From Candidatus Zixiibacteriota bacterium (GTDB taxonomy: Bacteria > Zixibacteria > MSB-5A5 > GN15 > JAAZOE01): 8,955 nucleotides of DNA. The stretch is from assembly GCA_012797915.1 (NCBI GenBank), contig JAAZOE010000557.1, positions 1 through 8,955 of the forward strand. Reading direction: 5' to 3'. Below are positions 5,583 to 8,955 of the stretch, piece by piece. The translations under genes were made by a program, and so were the position numbers. The notes under the pieces are model-generated. The model did no database searches. It was not told the DNA's origin and saw only the letters and a list, made by a program, of their open reading frames with translations. Numbering within the stretch: position 1 is the stretch's first letter; every line of letters starts with the position of its first letter.

Positions 5583-5807
5583 ATGACTACGGCAGTGAAA
5601 ACCATAACGCTGGCGGTAACCAGCATGAGTTGCGATAAGTGCGTCGAAACCGTCAAACGGGCTTTGGAAAAGGTCCCCGGCGTGACCTCGGCCGAAGTCG
5701 ATCTGACGAACAAACGGGCGGTGGTGACGGTCAATTCGGATGCGGTGACCACCGCCTCCCTGGTTCTGGCGGTGAAAGCAACCGGATACAACGCCATCGC
5801 GGTGTAG
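5583..5807 (+). CDS. Heavy-metal-associated (HMA) domain protein, CopZ-like
   Basis: The 74 residues form one complete HMA domain. The metal loop reads MSCDKC, with Cys17 and Cys20 as the ligands (family pattern M.C..C). The order beta-alpha-beta-beta-alpha-beta is followed by KRALEKVPGVTSAEVDL and the closing ATGY (GY.A). In the family such free domains carry Cu(I), or less often other soft metals, to P-type ATPases in the cytoplasm. No signal peptide or membrane segment is present. The start is fixed by GGGAG 7 nt upstream. No copper ATPase or metal regulator gene is adjacent, so it stands alone here, converging on the large lipoprotein gene 29 bp away. The usual Gly before the Met is Ser here (TSMSC), a minor change. 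Metal identity cannot be read from sequence. Confidence 0.9.
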   Translation: MTTAVKTITLAVTSMSCDKCVETVKRALEKVPGVTSAEVDLTNKRAVVTVNSDAVTTASLVLAVKATGYNAIAV

Positions 5808-5836
5808 ATTTCACACCCGCAATATCGATTATCGGA

Positions 5837-7327
5837 CTATTCGAAGAGCACCGCCCACCCGGCGATCATCCCGGCATAGAGCGCCGCCTGTGCCAAAAGG
5901 GACCGGCGGTTAAACAGGTCCCGCATCGTGTCATCGAAAAACCGATTTTCCATATACACGCCGATGGCCGACGTGCGAATCTGATCGCCGGTGAGCAGCG
6001 ACCATCTCAACCCCGCCTTCCCCTGGGCCATCGCCGCCATGCCGACCAGCAGATCGAACCGATGATATCCGCCGTGGGCAATATGATAGGCATACTCGAT
6101 CCGGTCGAACGACGTTTCATATCCGCCTCCCAAACGAAGATCGAAGGCGTCTTCCCCGGAGAGTTCTTTTTTGTCATGGTCGGCGGAGAGGTCCGAGTAT
6201 CCGCAGCCGGCCGCGAGATACGGGCCCCGCGAAACCGCCCGGCGGGGATGGTATCGGGTGGAGAGCATGACCGAACCGAGATTGTTGGCCCCGCCGGAAT
6301 CATCGGGGGACTCGCTGTTCAACAGGGCGAAATCGACGGCATGGATAAAATGCGGCGTGTAATACATCACGCCGAAATCGAGGCTGAACCCGTACCGAGG
6401 CTCGGCGACCGCAGGCCGGGAAGGCAGCGTGAAAATGTCGTTTTTCACCGCCCCGATACCCCCCAGCATACCGAGCATGTTCCCCGACTCGGCCGTGGCA
6501 TATGTTTTCGTTTCCGGCCGCGCCGGGATTACTCCTTTCCAAATCATTTCACGGGCATATTGTTCGGGGAAAACAAAAGCCTTCCTCCGCACCTGGTCGG
6601 CAGATTCCGTTTTTCTCCCTGAATACAACTTCAGGGCGTACCGCGCCGGTTCCCGATAACCCTTAACCGGATAGCATAATCGTCCACGCATGGACACCGC
6701 GGAGCCATTGCTTTTTTGGATTCTCTCGGGACGAAATTCGTGATCATCAATTGCGCTGCTGAAAATCGCCGAGTCGGCCTGCAAGATGGTGTCGATATGA
6801 GCCTCCGGGTCGCGTGAGGCCAGATATTTCCACCCACAGGAAACGGAAACCTTTCTCAGGCTGTCCAACGGCCCGGCGGCAAGAATGGAATCAATTTCCG
6901 GTATCGGGTAGGACACCCGTTGCCACCAGCACAAACGGTTGGTATCCAATGCGCCCGTCGCGCCCTCGCGCGCGGTCCCGCGGAGACCGCGAAAATCGGA
7001 ACCGGGAAAATCAAAACAGCAGGGCAGAGAATCGCCCAAAGAACGGACGATCGAATCCTTGACCCGCTCTTCGGACGCGTAATAGATATTACGGTGGACT
7101 CCTCTCGCGGGACTGTCGGCCGGCAGAAGCTGGAACGCGACCGAATCGATGTCCGGATTCTTGATATGGATGTCATAGGTGATGGTCAGCGCGTCGTTCT
7201 TTGTTTCCGAGGTAACCTCGCCGCTCAAATACGGCCGATGAAGGGAACATCCTGAGATGACGATCAGGATAATAATCGCAAGGAAAAGCGCCAACCGTGA
7301 TGCGCGTGATGCCGCAGGGTCAATCAT
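5837..7327 (-). CDS. Large lipoprotein of unknown function
   Basis: The protein has 496 residues from the ATG at 7327, supported by AAGGGGAGGG about 10 nt upstream. Residues 12-26 are hydrophobic and end in the lipobox I-S-G-C with lipidated Cys27, so the protein should be anchored in a membrane, probably the outer one. Residues about 35-250 look like a soluble mixed domain with several Cys and Trp. From about 290 on there are amphipathic, Gly- and aromatic-rich strands (for example YGFSLDFGVMYY, GPYLAAGCGY, DLRLGGGYETS) like outer-membrane beta-barrel strands. The last 20 residues are hydrophobic. No known family is recognised. The frame stays open upstream to 7714, but that part lies within the GNAT gene and is not coding. 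It follows GNAT after 44 bp on the same strand. Confidence 0.75.
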   Translation of the reverse strand: MIDPAASRASRLALFLAIIILIVISGCSLHRPYLSGEVTSETKNDALTITYDIHIKNPDIDSVAFQLLPADSPARGVHRNIYYASEERVKDSIVRSLGDSLPCCFDFPGSDFRGLRGTAREGATGALDTNRLCWWQRVSYPIPEIDSILAAGPLDSLRKVSVSCGWKYLASRDPEAHIDTILQADSAIFSSAIDDHEFRPERIQKSNGSAVSMRGRLCYPVKGYREPARYALKLYSGRKTESADQVRRKAFVFPEQYAREMIWKGVIPARPETKTYATAESGNMLGMLGGIGAVKNDIFTLPSRPAVAEPRYGFSLDFGVMYYTPHFIHAVDFALLNSESPDDSGGANNLGSVMLSTRYHPRRAVSRGPYLAAGCGYSDLSADHDKKELSGEDAFDLRLGGGYETSFDRIEYAYHIAHGGYHRFDLLVGMAAMAQGKAGLRWSLLTGDQIRTSAIGVYMENRFFDDTMRDLFNRRSLLAQAALYAGMIAGWAVLFE

Positions 7328-7371
7328 TGGTCCGATACCCTCCCCTTGTATTCGTGTGTTCTTTATACACA

Positions 7372-7947
7372 CTACAGCCGCAAACGCAACAACGGCCGGG
7401 AATAGGACAGCCGCTGGACGATCTCGAAACCGGCCGACTCGAAAATCGACAACGGGCCGGTCCAGACAAAGGCCCCCGGAAGCTTCGATCCGTCCAGCGT
7501 CGGCGGCACCGGGTAGGCCTCGACCACCCGCACCCGCCGCTTCTTCATGAACTTCAGCGCCGCCGCCAGCATCCGGCGCGATAATCCCTTCCGGCGATAT
7601 TCCTTGGGAATGAAGAAACAATTGACCGACCAGACCCCTTCGGTATCGTCGCGTCGGTAGGCTTTCATCCGTTCCAATCTTGGAAAGACCACCCGCGGAC
7701 CATAGGAACACCAACCGACCGGCTTATTTCCCTCATAGGCCAACAATCCGGTCATCTGATTGGATAAAATCAGCTTTTTGGTCAACTGATGCGCCCTTTT
7801 CCCCTTGGTTTCTTCCCAGAGCTTTCCCCCCTGCGGCACCCGCCACGATTGGCACCAGCATCCCCCGCAGGCCCCCGATGACCCAAACAAAGCCTCGAAA
7901 TCGGACCACAGGTCATCCCGAATTTCCTTAAACGTGAACCTGGCCAT
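7372..7947 (-). CDS. GNAT-family N-acetyltransferase with N-terminal Cys cluster
   Basis: The protein has 191 residues from the ATG at 7947; a TTG six codons earlier has no ribosome site and is less likely. The acetyl-CoA binding motif A is visible as 'F(F/I)..(E)YRRKGLS' with RRKGLS at 118-123, followed by helix RMLAAALKFMKKR and strand VVEAYPV. Residues 73-84 (EGNKPVGWCSYGP) form the typical central strand. Near the N-terminus lies CGGCWC (Cys27, Cys30, Cys32), a feature of a known GNAT subgroup. The family transfers acetyl from acetyl-CoA to amines; the substrate is not predictable. It lies 72 bp after epsI and 44 bp before the lipoprotein gene, all on the same strand, so a shared transcript is possible but no functional link is shown. 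Confidence 0.85.
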   Translation of the reverse strand: MARFTFKEIRDDLWSDFEALFGSSGACGGCWCQSWRVPQGGKLWEETKGKRAHQLTKKLILSNQMTGLLAYEGNKPVGWCSYGPRVVFPRLERMKAYRRDDTEGVWSVNCFFIPKEYRRKGLSRRMLAAALKFMKKRRVRVVEAYPVPPTLDGSKLPGAFVWTGPLSIFESAGFEIVQRLSYSRPLLRLRL

Positions 7948-8019
7948 ATTCCTCACCCGCTTCAATGGAATCGTTATCTGTCGGAAAGGTAGGTCGGTTG
8001 GAGAACGACGGCAATCGGA

Positions 8020-8676
8020 TTATTGGCCGGAAAACGGCAGGGCCTTCTGAATATCCGGGTACAGCAAACGAACAAAATCGGTCATCCTCTGCGAGGCGGC
8101 CTTCAAATCGGCGGACAGCGCCAGCGGCATGGTCACGCGGCAGATGGCGGCATCGGTCGGCAAAAGCAGAACGGAGTTTTTCATCAGGTCGAACTTGAGC
8201 CCGTACTCGCCGGAAATAACCCCGCTGCGGGTTTCGTACCAGTAGACCATCAGCTCCTGCCGTGTGGGACCGGCAATCAGCAACCGGTTGACCGCCAGCG
8301 TCTTCCCGTCCGCCAGCGAAATCGCGTATGGTTCGATTGAGATAATCCGGTACCCGCCGCCGGGAAGGCAGTGTTTGGGGGAATGAATCTGGGCGCCGTA
8401 TTTCTGACTGGAGAAATAGGCCACGAACAACCAGAAACTGCTTCCCTCGATTGTCCGGTAGGATCGCAGCGTCGTGGTGTCGGCCTTGAGGATATCATAG
8501 GCGTAATCGTCGAATCGTTGTTCGCCGCCGATGAATCCCCCGATTTCGAATGGTATTCGGCCGAAATCGGGCGGACGATCCGGCCGGGCCTGGTGGCTGC
8601 GCAGGAAGGTCCCGAATCCGCCGAAAATGACCAGCAGGGCGATGGCAACCAGTGCTTTTTTTGTCAACCCGGTCAT
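8020..8676 (-). CDS. epsI: Exosortase-associated protein EpsI
   Basis: The protein has 218 residues. Residues 5-24 form an N-terminal membrane anchor, and the rest lies outside the cytoplasm. The diagnostic EpsI/DUF3485 block HSPKHCLPGGGYRI is at 98-111. It is followed by VYWYETRSGVISGEY (144-158) and the final PTDAAICRVTMPL (173-185), matching the family's 'YWY...R...EY' and 'TDGA.VR...P'. EpsI-type proteins work with exosortase, the protease/transpeptidase that processes PEP-CTERM or related tails in systems tied to exopolysaccharide. Its exact biochemical role is not settled. The ATG overlaps the stop of the exosortase gene by 4 bp (ATGA), the usual close coupling. Length is normal for the family. 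No frameshift is seen. Confidence 0.88.
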   Translation of the reverse strand: MTGLTKKALVAIALLVIFGGFGTFLRSHQARPDRPPDFGRIPFEIGGFIGGEQRFDDYAYDILKADTTTLRSYRTIEGSSFWLFVAYFSSQKYGAQIHSPKHCLPGGGYRIISIEPYAISLADGKTLAVNRLLIAGPTRQELMVYWYETRSGVISGEYGLKFDLMKNSVLLLPTDAAICRVTMPLALSADLKAASQRMTDFVRLLYPDIQKALPFSGQ

Positions 8677-8955
8677 GGTTTCTTCGTCCCGATTTTAAGG
8701 ATCGCCCCGAAGATGAACAGCATGATGAAGGCAACCACGAACACCATCATCCCCGACAAGGTATGCAGGAAATCCTCGGCCAGCTCTTTCGAAACGGTAT
8801 AGGCTCCCACGGCGGTGAAAAACACCCGGAAGATGTTGGCCGCGACGGCGATCGGGACGGTGGAGGCAAAAAGGATAATCTGCCGGGGCAGGCCTTTCTG
8901 GGTCAGACGGGCATAAATCGCCCCCAGGGCCAAAAGCGAGATCAGCGACCGCAGC
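8673..8955 (-). CDS. xrt: Exosortase, C-terminal part (5' end outside window)
   Basis: The frame is open to the window edge and encodes the last 94 residues. At the edge it reads LRSLISLLALGAIYARL. In exosortases this follows the active-site Cys (pattern C.G.RSL), so the Cys lies just beyond the window. The other catalytic residues are visible: Arg in IANIFRV-like AANIFRVFFTA and His in FLHTLSGM. Three hydrophobic segments remain, the last ending in KIGTKKP. The enzyme is a multi-pass membrane protease/transpeptidase that removes and anchors the C-terminal PEP-CTERM-type tail of exported proteins. An internal TTG at 8933 is not the start. epsI follows with a 4-bp overlap. The exact exosortase subtype cannot be set without the N-terminal half. 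Confidence 0.9.
   Translation of the reverse strand, partial: LRSLISLLALGAIYARLTQKGLPRQIILFASTVPIAVAANIFRVFFTAVGAYTVSKELAEDFLHTLSGMMVFVVAFIMLFIFGAILKIGTKKP

Noticed and set aside
5639..6622. Long + strand open frame over the HMA and lipoprotein genes
   Set aside because: It is low-complexity Arg/Pro/Gly-rich translation in the wrong frame or antisense to supported genes, typical of GC-rich DNA.
7354..7372. GTGTGT/ACACAC hairpin as a terminator after GNAT
   Set aside because: The stem is only 6 bp of simple repeat with no T-run and would sit in the 44-bp gap before the lipoprotein gene; kept only as a possible chance structure.
7328..7714. In-frame 5' extension of the lipoprotein gene into the GNAT gene
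   Set aside because: The region is GC-rich and codes in another frame for a clear GNAT protein; the signal peptide and a good ribosome site place the start at 7327.
8673..8933. TTG at 8933 as start of a small membrane protein
   Set aside because: The frame stays open to the window edge and encodes the conserved exosortase segment after the active-site Cys.
1..8955. CRISPR array, tRNA or rRNA
   Set aside because: No regularly spaced direct repeats outside the protein repeats, and no tRNA TPsiC/cloverleaf or rRNA core sequences were seen on either strand.

Overview
The window looks like a piece of chromosome from an uncultured bacterium of the FCB type, possibly candidate phylum Zixibacteria. 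This is inferred from a secreted protein ending in two dockerin-type repeats with the 'GDAN.D..(L/I)N(V/I)GDA..I.N(F/Y)V.KGG' pattern, from a YadA-head/S74-chaperone protein, and from an exosortase/EpsI pair. No rRNA or other phylogenetic marker is present, so the placement is tentative.

Left part, + strand (1-2010). The window opens in the last codons of an IS3-family transposase. A candidate right end of the element lies near position 107. Directly after it comes the 3' part of a surface protein gene: beta-rich N-terminal domain, YadA-like head repeats, and a C-terminal S74 self-cleaving chaperone. Its 5' end is missing and it carries an in-frame TAG at 881-883, so it is called a pseudogene. 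A short intact gene for a secreted dockerin-repeat protein follows 17 bp downstream.

Middle, - strand (2054-5358). A polytopic membrane protein with a GT-C-like first loop (2054-3559) converges on the dockerin gene. A hairpin lies between the two. Upstream of it is a tightly packed three-gene cassette (4895 to 3706). It consists of a 75-residue protein, a two-helix membrane protein with a PH/YcxB-like tail, and a 163-residue membrane-associated protein. The genes are coupled by a 3-bp gap and a 4-bp ATGA overlap. A good sigma70-like promoter precedes the cassette, with a perfect short palindrome across its -35 box. A small AT-rich gene of unknown function (5038-5358) comes next.

Right part (5583-8955). 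One + strand gene encodes a small heavy-metal-associated (CopZ-like) protein with CxxC. The remaining genes are on the - strand and may form one transcription unit: exosortase (its 5' end lies outside the window), EpsI, a GNAT acetyltransferase, and a large lipoprotein of unknown function. Exosortase and EpsI form a C-terminal sorting module for secreted proteins. No recognisable PEP-CTERM substrate is encoded here.

The left 3.6 kb looks AT-richer and more mobile, with IS remnants and gene decay. Most of the right part is GC-richer and compact. The best candidates for something undescribed are the three-gene cassette and the large lipoprotein. The best-supported unusual events are the IS junction and the amber codon in the adhesin-like gene.
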